Source: AP-15 sp963703745 (GTDB taxonomy: Bacteria; Pseudomonadota; Alphaproteobacteria; ATCC43930; CGMCC-115725). From it: a DNA stretch of 64,000 nucleotides. Location: contig CAVPFL010000003.1 in assembly GCA_963703745.1 (NCBI GenBank), positions 248,001 to 312,000 on the forward strand, read 5' to 3'. Shown one piece after another: positions 9,120-17,131 of the stretch (positions are counted from its first letter, which is position 1; each line of letters starts with the position of its first letter). The notes beneath the pieces are model-generated. The model was not told the origin of the DNA and did not search any database. It saw nothing but the letters and a program-made list of their open reading frames with translations. The position numbers were made by a program, and so were the translations under genes.

Positions 9120-10430
9120 TCATTCCGCGGCTTGCCGCAACGGACGCACGGCCGCTCGCATCTGCATCTCGTAGGCGTCGCGCCAGGCGATCTTTGCATC
9201 GGTGACGAAATCGCCGCTACGCACTTGCGTGTAGATCTCCGGCTCGTCGAGGCCGGGCGGCGCCTTGCCGTCCTTGGCGAAGGCGCGGGCGGCGCGCAGT
9301 AGGCGCCGCCGGGTGCGGGCGATCATTATGTCGCTCGGGCCCAGATTCTCGAACTCATGGTCGGTGATCGGCCCCATGCTCTCGGTCACCGCCTGGTCCT
9401 GGCCATGGATGCTGGCAATGCCGGTGAAGCTCTCGGTCTTCTGCGCCTCGCGGTCAATCATCCAGTCGTTTGACGGGTTTTGGGTCAGGCGCCATCGGCC
9501 GTACCAGTCGGTCGTGTTCGGCAGGTAGTTGAAGCCTAGACGAGAGCCCGGGACCATCTGCCCGCTCTTCAACGGGCGCATCGAGGTCGGCGAGCCGCGC
9601 CAGCTGAGGCTGACAAACATCGTGTGGGTGTCGTCCATCGGGACCCACGCGCGGGTATTGACACGGTCGAACGGGCCCTGCGGCGTCTGTGTCCAGAAAG
9701 GAAACAGGAAATTGGCAAAGCGCCAATAGGTCTGCCCCGGCTCGGCCGGACGGTAGGCGCAATACATCGTACCGTAGTCGGTGTCGGTGATGTGATATTC
9801 CGGCGCCCGGTTGACGACCGTCCAGCGCATCAGGCTGTCCGGCGGCACCTCGTCGGGCTGCACGCTACCGGTATGCAGAAAACCGAAATGCGACGTGTCG
9901 ATGTCGCCCTCCAGCGCCTGCAGCCAGTTGCATTCGCGCTGCACGAAGTTGATCTGTAGATCAGCCGCCGGCATCAGCGAGGCCTCGATTGCCGGTAATG
10001 GCGGCGCCTCCTTGCGCGTACCCATATAGACCCAGACGAGGCCATTGCGCTCTGCGACCTTGTAGGCTTTGGCTCTGACCTTGTCCTTGAAGTCTTGGTG
10101 CGGCGGCGCGTTGGGCATGTCGATGCAATTGCCTTCCGCGTCGTATTTCCAGCCGTGATAGACGCAGCGGATGCCGTTCTCCTCATTGCGCCCGAGGAAC
10201 AACGAGGCGCAACGATGCGGGCAGCGATGATCCATGACCCCGACGCGGCCCGAGCTGTCGCGGAACGCGATCAGCTTTTCGCCGAGTAGCATCAACCGCA
10301 TCGGCGCGCCCTCGCGCTCGAGCTCCGACGACATCACCGCCGGGATCCAGTACTGCCGCATCAGCTCACCCATCGGCGTGCCCGCGCCGGCCAGGAGGAG
10401 ATCGTCGCTGTCTTTATGCTTGCTCATCAT
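9120..10430 (-). CDS. Rieske ring-hydroxylating oxygenase, alpha subunit
   Basis: This 436-residue oxygenase has an N-terminal Rieske domain with Cys70-x-His72 and Cys89-x2-His92 binding the [2Fe-2S] cluster. The catalytic domain carries the mononuclear iron motif EGDIDTSHFGFLH (His181, His186). The sequence QRECNWLQALEGDIDTSH is typical of the phthalate/phenoxybenzoate-dioxygenase and O-demethylase branch, which act as homo-oligomers without a beta subunit. It needs a separate reductase, and none is visible nearby. The LigB-type dioxygenase gene lies just upstream on the same strand, so the pair may oxidise and then cleave an aromatic ring. Confidence 0.88.
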   Translation of the reverse strand: MMSKHKDSDDLLLAGAGTPMGELMRQYWIPAVMSSELEREGAPMRLMLLGEKLIAFRDSSGRVGVMDHRCPHRCASLFLGRNEENGIRCVYHGWKYDAEGNCIDMPNAPPHQDFKDKVRAKAYKVAERNGLVWVYMGTRKEAPPLPAIEASLMPAADLQINFVQRECNWLQALEGDIDTSHFGFLHTGSVQPDEVPPDSLMRWTVVNRAPEYHITDTDYGTMYCAYRPAEPGQTYWRFANFLFPFWTQTPQGPFDRVNTRAWVPMDDTHTMFVSLSWRGSPTSMRPLKSGQMVPGSRLGFNYLPNTTDWYGRWRLTQNPSNDWMIDREAQKTESFTGIASIHGQDQAVTESMGPITDHEFENLGPSDIMIARTRRRLLRAARAFAKDGKAPPGLDEPEIYTQVRSGDFVTDAKIAWRDAYEMQMRAAVRPLRQAAE

Positions 10431-10473
10431 CTACCTCGTTTAAACGCTCTTCCGGAATGCGGCGACTGGAACC

Positions 10474-10548
10474 GAGATTGCTCCGCCTCGCTCGCGATGA
10501 CAGGTTGAACGACTGTCATCGCGACGAGCGGAGCGACGAAGCAATCTC
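10474..10548. repeat. REP-like palindrome between oxygenase genes
   Basis: A long imperfect palindrome has left arm GAGATTGCTCCGCCTCGCTC with GCGATGACAG, a 9-base loop, and right arm CTGTCATCGC with GACGAGCGGAGCGACGAAGC and AATCTC. It resembles the dispersed attgctt...gcaatgac palindromes scattered through Bradyrhizobium and related genomes. It separates the LigB-type gene (ends 10554) from the Rieske gene (starts 10430) and could end or stabilise the transcript. No second copy was noticed in this window. Confidence 0.6.
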
Positions 10549-10553
10549 GATGG

Positions 10554-11540
10554 TCACGTCCAGTAGGCAAAACCGAGGCCGGTGCCGGACCCGGCCGGTG
10601 TCCGGTAGCCCGGGACGTAATGCGACCAAGCCAGATCGAGATGCTCGACCGCGCCGCCGACGCTGATCCACATACGGATCTCGGAGCTGCCGGAATTGAG
10701 TTTTTTGCGCGGCAATGATTGCAATGCTTGGCCGTCCTTGCGCGCCAATGCGTCGATGACCCCGCGGTCGAGCTCCTCGTCGACGACGAAGTGGCTGAGC
10801 CCGCCCGAACCGACGATGCCGATGCGCGCGTTTCCGGGATAGCTCTCGACCGCCTCGCGGATCGCCTGGCCAAGCTTGTAGCAGCGCCGGGGCGTCGGCT
10901 GGTTCGGCGCATAATAGGTGTTGAGGAACACCGGCACGACCGGCAGATCGGGGTCCTCCATCAACCGCTTGCGCACGAAGGCGTGAGCGTGGCCTTCGCC
11001 GTGGCCGGGCGGCAACCCGTTCGACGAGGCGATGTCGAACTCGCTGTCGATCAACGAGTTAATCAGATGTAGCGCCAAGTCCGATTCGACCGGATAGTCC
11101 CTCGGTGCCTTCTCTTCGTAATAGCGCGCGGTGGCGAGCCGCGACCATTCCGGACCCTTGAAATTGGGCGAGAGCGGCACGTTGCGGATCGTGTCGCCGT
11201 AGTAGACGAGGATCGACGGCAGGTGATCCTCGTGGAACAGCTCCTTCTGGTCGTCGCCGAGGATGATCAGCGCGTCGAGTTCGGCGCGGCGCACGCTTTG
11301 CTTCAAGCGCTCGACCGCTGCCATGGCCTCGTCGTGGCGCGCGGCAAAGCGCTCCGGCCTCAATTCCGGCAGCGCTCTCGGGTCGGCGCGGGTCAGCAAT
11401 TCCTCGTAAGTGGCGGGGTCGCCCTCCTTGTCGAGAAAATCACGTTTCCCGTCACGGTCGATAAAACTCGGCCAATCCTTGGCCGGGGTATTCAACATCG
11501 GGGTGTGCGATGTGGCAATCCCGAGAACGATCTTGGCCAT
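10554..11540 (-). CDS. LigB-type extradiol dioxygenase
   Basis: This 328-residue class III extradiol dioxygenase is related to the beta subunit of protocatechuate 4,5-dioxygenase. MAKIVLGIATSHTPML places His12 where LigB has an iron ligand. DALIILGDDQKELF and GHGEGHAHAFV (His-rich catalytic segment) are also typical. I chose the ATG at 11540 because GGAGGAG lies 8 bases upstream and the sequence aligns from there. The longer frame to 11636 is unlikely. It sits directly upstream of the Rieske oxygenase gene. No alpha subunit (LigA) is seen. The substrate is probably a catechol-type compound. Confidence 0.85.
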   Translation of the reverse strand: MAKIVLGIATSHTPMLNTPAKDWPSFIDRDGKRDFLDKEGDPATYEELLTRADPRALPELRPERFAARHDEAMAAVERLKQSVRRAELDALIILGDDQKELFHEDHLPSILVYYGDTIRNVPLSPNFKGPEWSRLATARYYEEKAPRDYPVESDLALHLINSLIDSEFDIASSNGLPPGHGEGHAHAFVRKRLMEDPDLPVVPVFLNTYYAPNQPTPRRCYKLGQAIREAVESYPGNARIGIVGSGGLSHFVVDEELDRGVIDALARKDGQALQSLPRKKLNSGSSEIRMWISVGGAVEHLDLAWSHYVPGYRTPAGSGTGLGFAYWT

Positions 11541-12752
11541 GCCGGTTGCTCCTCCGGTAATCCTGCGGGGAGCGTATGGTCCGGCAGCCGACCCGTCAAC
11601 CTCTGTGGGCAACCGCCGCGGTAACGGTGCAACCATGCTGGAAGGCGGGGGCGCTCATTTCTCGGGGATGCCGTATTCACGCGACAAGGCGGCGATGCGA
11701 TCCGCAAACTGCGGCGTGAAGTAGCGAACCCAGAGCCGTTGCGTGGTCGACAGCGTCCACTTCGGAGCGAGCGCGCGGAACGCGGCAAACTCTGCCGCGG
11801 CCTGCTCCTTGCGGCCGGCGAGCGCGTAGGACAGGCCGAGCCAGAAGCGGACCGCAGGGACGCTCCGCCACTGCGGCGGGCCGTTCTCGAGCAGGCTGAT
11901 AGGTTCGTCGACCCGTCCCAACCGATCATAGACTTGCGCCAGAAAGACAGCACTCTGCGACGACGTTGGATCGGCCTCGCGCGCCCGCTCAAACCATTCC
12001 GCAGCGTTAGCGTAATGCCCGGCAAAAGCCTCGATCCGCCCGCGGAAGGAAAGCCCGAAGGGATTCTTTGGTTGCGCGGCGCTCGCGCCCTCGATCTCCG
12101 TGATCGCCTCTTTGTAATGTCCTACGGCGCTCAGCGCCACCGCATGCAAGCCAGACTCCCATATGTACGGGTGGGGATTGAGCCGCAGGGCCGTTGCGAA
12201 CTCCGCGGCCGCCTCGTCGAAATGCCCGAGCTGAAAGAGGACAAGCCCGAGGTTCCAGCGGCTGGGGTCCTCGTTCGGCCCCAGCTCCACCGATTTTCGC
12301 GCGTCCGCGAGCGCCGCGTCAGGGTCGTACTCCGGCAAGTCGGGTTGCATCTCCAGCCGGGCGCGCAACATGTATGGGCCCTCAGACTCCGGGTCGAGCT
12401 GGAGGACCTTGTCATTGAGCTGCCGGGCGCGATCGAGCGCCGCAATCCGATCTTTAGCCCAGCCCAAATCGGCCTGATCGAAATAGGTGAAGGCCAGGAC
12501 CTGCCATGCCGTTATGTAACTTGGGTCAAGATCGACAGCGCGTTGTGCCAGTTTCTGCGCCTCGCCGACGTCGGCAGGGTTGAAGCGAAAGTACACTTGA
12601 CTTGCTTTGATGAGGTTCTCCCAGGCTTCGAGGTTATGCGTGCCATGGTAGCTTCGGGACAACGCCCCGCCCCTTAGCTGCACGTCGAGCGCACCGGCGA
12701 TCTGCAGACTGAGGTCGTCCTCGAGCGCGAACAGGTTGGTCAAGTTGCGGTC

Positions 12753-12759
12753 GAATTTT
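12753..12759. repeat. Target-site duplication, left copy
   Basis: GAATTTT at 12753-12759 matches GAATTTT at 14190-14196 across the ISL3 element. Removing the element and one copy restores the cyclase reading frame (…SQKFDRNLT…). ISL3 elements usually give 8-bp duplications, and here the eighth base differs (G versus T). Confidence 0.75.
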
Positions 12760-12803
12760 GGGCCTCTTTTGAAATCTGAGTGGGTGGGGGGTCTGATAAG
12801 AGT

Positions 12804-12870
12804 GTCCTGTGGTCGCGGTCAAGGGCGGGCGAAGCCCGGCGCAGCGAACCCTTGACCGCGACCACAGGAC
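12804..12870. repeat. 22-bp perfect inverted repeat inside IS leader
   Basis: GTCCTGTGGTCGCGGTCAAG plus GG (12804-12825) is repeated in inverted orientation at 12849-12870 around a 23-base loop. The stem lies between the left IS end and the transposase start. In the RNA it would be a very stable hairpin, possibly blocking read-in transcription or translation from outside. Confidence 0.8.
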
Positions 12871-12884
12871 CCGACAATCGAGCT

Positions 12885-12918
12885 TTGCTGAATGCCGGCA
12901 TGGTGCGGCATTCAGCAA
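12885..12918. repeat. 13-bp inverted repeat before transposase start
   Basis: TTGCTGAATGCCG (12885-12897) and CGGCATTCAGCAA (12906-12918) form a perfect 13-bp stem with an 8-base loop. It ends 19 bases before the chosen transposase ATG, so it may limit access of ribosomes arriving on readthrough mRNA. Confidence 0.75.
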
Positions 12919-12937
12919 TGGAAGCAAGAGCCCGTGG

Positions 12938-14182
12938 ATGCAGAACCAACTGTTTGAGGCCGCCCTCGGCATCGCCAAACCGTGGTACGTGCGGGGTGTT
13001 GATTTCGACGCCGCCCGCAAGATCCTCACCATCGGCATCGACTTTGTCGCCGGCGCCCGGTTTGCCGCGCCTGGGGTCGAAGGTGTCCATCGGGTCCATG
13101 ACACCCAGACCAAACGACTGCGGCATCTCAACTTCTTCCAGCATGAATGCTACCTCGAGGTCAGAACCCCGCGGGTCAAGCTACCGGATGGGCGGGTCGT
13201 CCTGATCGAGCCCGACTGGTTTGGCAAGCTCTCCGGCTTCACGCTGCTGTTCGAGGCGTTGGTTCTGGCCATGGCCCAGCAGATGACCTTTGCCGCGGTC
13301 GCCAGGCTGGTCAACGAGTCCTGGCACCGTGTGCATGCCATCTGTTCACGCTATGTCGATCTCGCCATGGCCGAAGCCGACCTCTCGCCGGTGACCGCGG
13401 TGGCGATCGACGAGACCGCCTGCCGGCGCGGCCACGATTATTTGACCATTGCTGCCGATGCCGACGAACGCAAGGTGGTGTTCGTGACCGAAGGGCGCGA
13501 CGCTATCACCATCGCCCGCTTTGCCGAACACCTTGCCACGCACAAAGCGCGGCCCGAGCAAATCACCACGGTAAGCATCGATATGTCGCCGGCCTTCATC
13601 CGCGGTGTCACCGACCACCTGTCCCGGGCGCGCATCACCTTTGACAAATTCCATGTCGTCGCCCACGCCTCGGCCGCCCTCGACCAGACCCGGCGGCTTG
13701 AACAGCGGCGCGATCCCGGGCTCAAAGGACTGCGCTGGACCTTGCTCAAGGACCGCCAGCGGCTATCGGCCGAAGCGCGCGCCGACCTCGATGCCCTGAT
13801 CAGCCAGGCCGCCACCAAACGCACCGCCCGCGCCTGGCTCTACCGCGAAGGACTGCGCGCCATCCTCGATCGCAAGCAGATCAATGTCGTCGCCGCCATG
13901 CTCAAGCAGTGGTGCACCAATGTCCTGCGTTCCAAGGTTACGCCAATGAAGGATGTCGCCCGCATGGTCCGTAGACACTTCGATGGCATTGTTGCCTGGA
14001 CCCAAACCCGTCAGACCAACGGCTTCATCGAGGCCCTCAACGGCCTCTTCCAGGCCGCCAAACGCAAAGCCCGCGGCTACACCCGCTTTGCCACCATGCG
14101 TACCGTTCTGTTCCTCATTGCCGGCAAGCTCGACTTCACCCGCATCAACCCTTACGCCGCTGACCCACTCCAAATTCAATAG
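12938..14182 (+). CDS. ISL3-family transposase
   Basis: This 414-residue DDE transposase starts MQNQLFEAALGIAKPWYVRG. Acidic residues of the DDE_Tnp_ISL3 core are visible in VTAVAIDETACRRGHDYLTI, TTVSIDMSPAFIRGV and TRQTNGFIEALNGLFQAAKR, with the family ending GYTRFATMRTVLFLIAGKL. The N-terminal region keeps RHLNFFQHECYLEVRTPRV but lacks the four zinc-ribbon cysteines usual in ISL3 (for example FAAPGVEG in place of a CPxCG). This matches a proteobacterial subgroup and does not by itself imply inactivity. The ATG at 12938 fits family alignment better than upstream in-frame starts, which would lie inside the hairpins. Confidence 0.92.
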   Translation: MQNQLFEAALGIAKPWYVRGVDFDAARKILTIGIDFVAGARFAAPGVEGVHRVHDTQTKRLRHLNFFQHECYLEVRTPRVKLPDGRVVLIEPDWFGKLSGFTLLFEALVLAMAQQMTFAAVARLVNESWHRVHAICSRYVDLAMAEADLSPVTAVAIDETACRRGHDYLTIAADADERKVVFVTEGRDAITIARFAEHLATHKARPEQITTVSIDMSPAFIRGVTDHLSRARITFDKFHVVAHASAALDQTRRLEQRRDPGLKGLRWTLLKDRQRLSAEARADLDALISQAATKRTARAWLYREGLRAILDRKQINVVAAMLKQWCTNVLRSKVTPMKDVARMVRRHFDGIVAWTQTRQTNGFIEALNGLFQAAKRKARGYTRFATMRTVLFLIAGKLDFTRINPYAADPLQIQ

Positions 14183-14189
14183 AGCCTTT

Positions 14190-14196
14190 GAATTTT
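14190..14196. repeat. Target-site duplication, right copy
   Basis: GAATTTT matches 12753-12759 on the other side of the ISL3 element. Confidence 0.75.
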
Positions 14197-15302
14197 TGCG
14201 ACAGCAGATGATCGTCGTTGACGGTGTCGATCAGCTGCGCGGTCACCCGGATGCGGTCGCCCGATTTCTGCAGGCTGCCTTCCAGCACGTAGCGAACGCC
14301 CAGATCTTTTGCTGCCGCCCGCGGCGCCACCGCCTTGCCGCGATAATCCAGGGTCGCGTTGCGCGCGATGACGAAGAGCCCGGGGTTCTGCGCCAGCGCG
14401 TCGACGAGGTTGTCGGTCAGGCCATCGGCGAGGTAGTCCTGCGCCGGATCCCCGCTCAAATTGGCGAACGGAAGCACGGCGATCGACGGCTTGTCGGGCA
14501 GCGCCGGCGGTGCCGCGGGTGCGCCAGCCGCGGACGGCGCCTGATAAGGCGGGTATAGGCGCCAGAATGCAGCCGCCCCGGCGGCGAGGAGGACCACGGC
14601 GGCGATGCTGGCTGCGATCGCCCGGCGCGGCGTCCACCTTCGCCGGCGCTGTGGCGCCGTGGCGGCGACCCGCACCCCAGCGTCGGTCACGACCCGATAG
14701 GCGCGGACCGGCCGCGCGATGTTCTTGACCTGCTGCTCGCCCATGTCCTCGAACGACAAGCGGGCTTGTCGCGCACCTGGTCGCGCACCATCCGGCTGAC
14801 ACAGATCCCGCCCGGATCGGCCAGGGCTTCGAGGCGTGCGGCGACATTGACGCCGTCGCCGAATATGTCGCTCTCGTCGATGATGATGTCGCCGAGATTG
14901 ATGCCGATGCGGAATTCGATGCGACGGTCCGGCGGCACATCGCCGTTCCGCTCGGCCATCGCGCGCTGGACCTCGACGGCGCAGCGCACTGCGTCGACGA
15001 CGCTGGCGAACTCGGCCAGCAGACCGTCGCCGGTGGTCTTGACGATGCGGCCGCGGTGCTCGCCAATCCTCGGATCGACGAGCTCGCGCCGGTGCGCCTT
15101 CAACCGGGCGAGTGTCCCTCCGCCCCCATCAGCCGGCTATAGCCGGCGACATCGGCCGCCAGAATGGTCGTCAGTCGTCGCTCGACCCGATCGTTGGCCG
15201 AGCGTGCCGCTTCGTGCCACTTGAGCCGTGTGGTGTTCATCGCCTTTGTGCCCGGGCGCGCCCGATCCTATAACGGGAGTAAGGCACGGCAGGAGCTTTC
15301 CT

Positions 15303-16733
15303 ATGCTGGATATCGCCAAGGCCAGGAAATTCGTCGATCAATGCTGGGATGACGAGGTCATCCCGACCCTGTTCGAATACATCAAGATCCCCAACAAATC
15401 GCCGTCCTTCGACCCGGATTGGGCGGCGCACGGCTTCATGGAAGATGCCGTCGCGCAGTTCGAGCGTTGGGCGCGGGCGAAGCTTCCCTCGCTCCCCGGC
15501 GCCTCGCTCGAGGTCGTCAGGCTGCCCGGGCGCACCCCGGTGATCGTCATCGACGTGCCGGGCGAAGGCGAGGATACCGTGCTGCTCTACGGCCATCTCG
15601 ACAAGCAGCCCGAGATGGTCGGGTGGGCGGAGGGGTACGGTCCCTGGATTCCGCGCCTCGAAGGCGACAAGCTCTACGGTCGCGGCGGTGCTGATGACGG
15701 CTACGCAATGTTCGGGGCGCTGAGCGCGCTCTTGGCATTACGCGAGCAAGAAATGTCGCACGCGCGTTGTGTGGTCCTGATTGAGGCCTGCGAAGAATCC
15801 GGCAGCTATGACCTGCCCTATTACATCGATCACCTCGCTCAAAGGATCGGCAGTCCAGCGCTGGTCGTGTGTCTCGATTCCGGATGCGGCAACTACGATC
15901 AACTATGGATGACCACATCATTGCGCGGCATCGCGTCTGGCACATTGACTGTCCAGGTGCTCGACGAGGGTGTGCATTCGGGCGACGCCTCCGGCGTTGT
16001 TCCGTCGAGCTTCCGGATTCTGCGTCGGCTTCTGTCACGCCTCGAAGACGAAGAGACCGGAGCGGTCCGTCCGGCGGAGCTCTACGCGCAGGTTCCGTCC
16101 GAACGGGTCGCGCAAGCCCGGCGCGCTGCGGCGTCGCTAGGCGACACGGTCTATACCAAGTTTCCGTTGATGCCCGGCATGTCGGCGATGAGCGCGGATC
16201 TAACTGAGCTCGTGCTCAATCGCACCTGGCGGCCGCAACTGGCGGTCATCGGCATCGACGGCCTGCCAGATCCGCTCAACGCCGGCAACGTGCTGCTGCC
16301 TTCGACCGTCGCCAAGCTCAGCCTACGCCTGCCGCCGACCTTGGATCCGGAAGAGGCCGGCGACCGCGTCGGCGCGTTGTTGGAGAAGGACCCGCCCTAC
16401 GGGGCGCGGATCGAATACGAGCCGGGGCCGGGGGCGGCCGGATGGAACGCCCCGGCCCTGTCGCCCTGGCTCGAGAAGTCATTGGAACGCGCCTCCGAGG
16501 CCGCCTTTGGCGCACCACCGGCTTATATGGGCGAGGGCGGCAGCATCCCGTTCATGGCGATGCTCGGCGAGAAGTTCCCGCGGGCGCAGTTCGTCGTCAC
16601 CGGCGTCCTCGGTCCTCACTCCAACGCGCACGGCCCGAACGAATTCCTGCACATCCCGACCGGCAAGCGAATCTCGGTCGTGATCGCTCAGGTCCTGGCC
16701 GACCAGCATGCGCAGTCGAAAAGCGGGAGCTAG
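15303..16733 (+). CDS. M20-family dipeptidase/carboxypeptidase
   Basis: This 476-residue zinc peptidase resembles the M20 dipeptidases. Metal-binding segments are LLYGHLDKQPE (His, Asp), YGRGGADDGYAMF (bridging Asp), IEACEESGS (catalytic and ligand Glu), VVCLDSGCGNYD (Asp) and LGPHSNAHGPNEF (C-terminal His). The start MLDIAKARKFVDQ at 15303 follows AGGAG. The longer frame from 15228 is not supported. It is likely cytosolic, since no signal peptide is present. The next gene (GFA) starts 5 bases after its stop, so the two are probably an operon. Confidence 0.92.
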   Translation: MLDIAKARKFVDQCWDDEVIPTLFEYIKIPNKSPSFDPDWAAHGFMEDAVAQFERWARAKLPSLPGASLEVVRLPGRTPVIVIDVPGEGEDTVLLYGHLDKQPEMVGWAEGYGPWIPRLEGDKLYGRGGADDGYAMFGALSALLALREQEMSHARCVVLIEACEESGSYDLPYYIDHLAQRIGSPALVVCLDSGCGNYDQLWMTTSLRGIASGTLTVQVLDEGVHSGDASGVVPSSFRILRRLLSRLEDEETGAVRPAELYAQVPSERVAQARRAAASLGDTVYTKFPLMPGMSAMSADLTELVLNRTWRPQLAVIGIDGLPDPLNAGNVLLPSTVAKLSLRLPPTLDPEEAGDRVGALLEKDPPYGARIEYEPGPGAAGWNAPALSPWLEKSLERASEAAFGAPPAYMGEGGSIPFMAMLGEKFPRAQFVVTGVLGPHSNAHGPNEFLHIPTGKRISVVIAQVLADQHAQSKSGS

Positions 16734-16738
16734 CAACT

Positions 16739-17122
16739 ATGCTCGAAACCTACGAGGGCAGCTGTCATTGCGGACGGGTGCGCTTTCGGGTGCGCGCCGA
16801 TTTGGCGACATTGCTCGAATGCAATTGCTCGGTATGCACAAAGAAAGGGATTCTGCATCTGATCGTGCCGCCGGAGCAATTTGAGTTGCTGAGCGGCGAC
16901 GACGCGCTGACGACTTATCAATTCAATACCAAAACCGCGAGGCACACCTTCTGCAGCCATTGCGGAATGCATCCCTTCTACACACCACGATCGCATCCCG
17001 ACCACATCGACGTGAATGCCCGCTGTCTTGATGGTGTCGATGTCGTAGCTTTGCGGCCACGATTGGTGGACGGGCGAGACTGGGAAGCGACTTGGGGGCG
17101 CCGGGCTGCCGAAGACGGGTAG
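16739..17122 (+). CDS. GFA-family (glutathione-dependent formaldehyde-activating-like) protein
   Basis: This 127-residue zinc protein of the GFA/CENP-V fold carries GSCHCGRVRFRV, ECNCSVCTKKG and TFCSHCGMHPFYT, which supply the two zinc sites. The family includes the formaldehyde-activating Gfa, but most members have no proven activity. The ATG at 16739 lies directly after the M20 gene, whose GGGAGC end serves as ribosome-binding site. The gene converges with the aminopeptidase P gene downstream. Confidence 0.9.
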   Translation: MLETYEGSCHCGRVRFRVRADLATLLECNCSVCTKKGILHLIVPPEQFELLSGDDALTTYQFNTKTARHTFCSHCGMHPFYTPRSHPDHIDVNARCLDGVDVVALRPRLVDGRDWEATWGRRAAEDG

Positions 17123-17131
17123 GGCGGGCCT

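Larger units (their letters stand above)
12760..14189. mobile_element. ISL3-family insertion sequence, about 1430 bp
   Basis: The left end GGGCCTCTTTTGAAATCTGA and the right end, read inward as AAAGGCTCTATTGAATTTGG, form imperfect terminal inverted repeats that both continue into GAGTGG. The element carries one transposase gene and is inserted in the adenylate cyclase gene. Its length fits the family (about 1.2-1.6 kb). Flanking GAATTTT duplications support a simple transposition. The transposase frame is intact, so the element could be active. Confidence 0.85.
11655..15240 (-). pseudogene. Class III adenylate cyclase with TPRs, IS-disrupted
   Basis: The gene starts at ATG 15240 (MNTTRLKWHEAARSANDRVE, then LTTILAADVAGYSRLMG). 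A one-base deletion near 15120 shifts the frame into LKAHRRELVDP, with the cyclase core KTTGDGLLAEF and DIFGDGVNVAARLE. A second deletion near 14762 shifts it into MSFEDMGEQQVKNIARPVRA, followed by a transmembrane helix, a TolB-like PSIAVLPFANLSGDPAQDY domain and VTAQLIDTVNDDHLLSQKF. There the ISL3 element interrupts it, and the TPR half continues from 12752 to 11655 (KFDRNLTNLFALEDDLSL onward). The cyclase would make cAMP. Two further paralogues lie at 30476-33644. With three lesions this copy is dead. Confidence 0.88.

Noticed and set aside
12809..12937. Longer transposase starting at 12809
   Set aside because: The extra 43 codons lie in the two hairpins and have no family similarity. ATG 12938 fits the ISL3 N-terminus.
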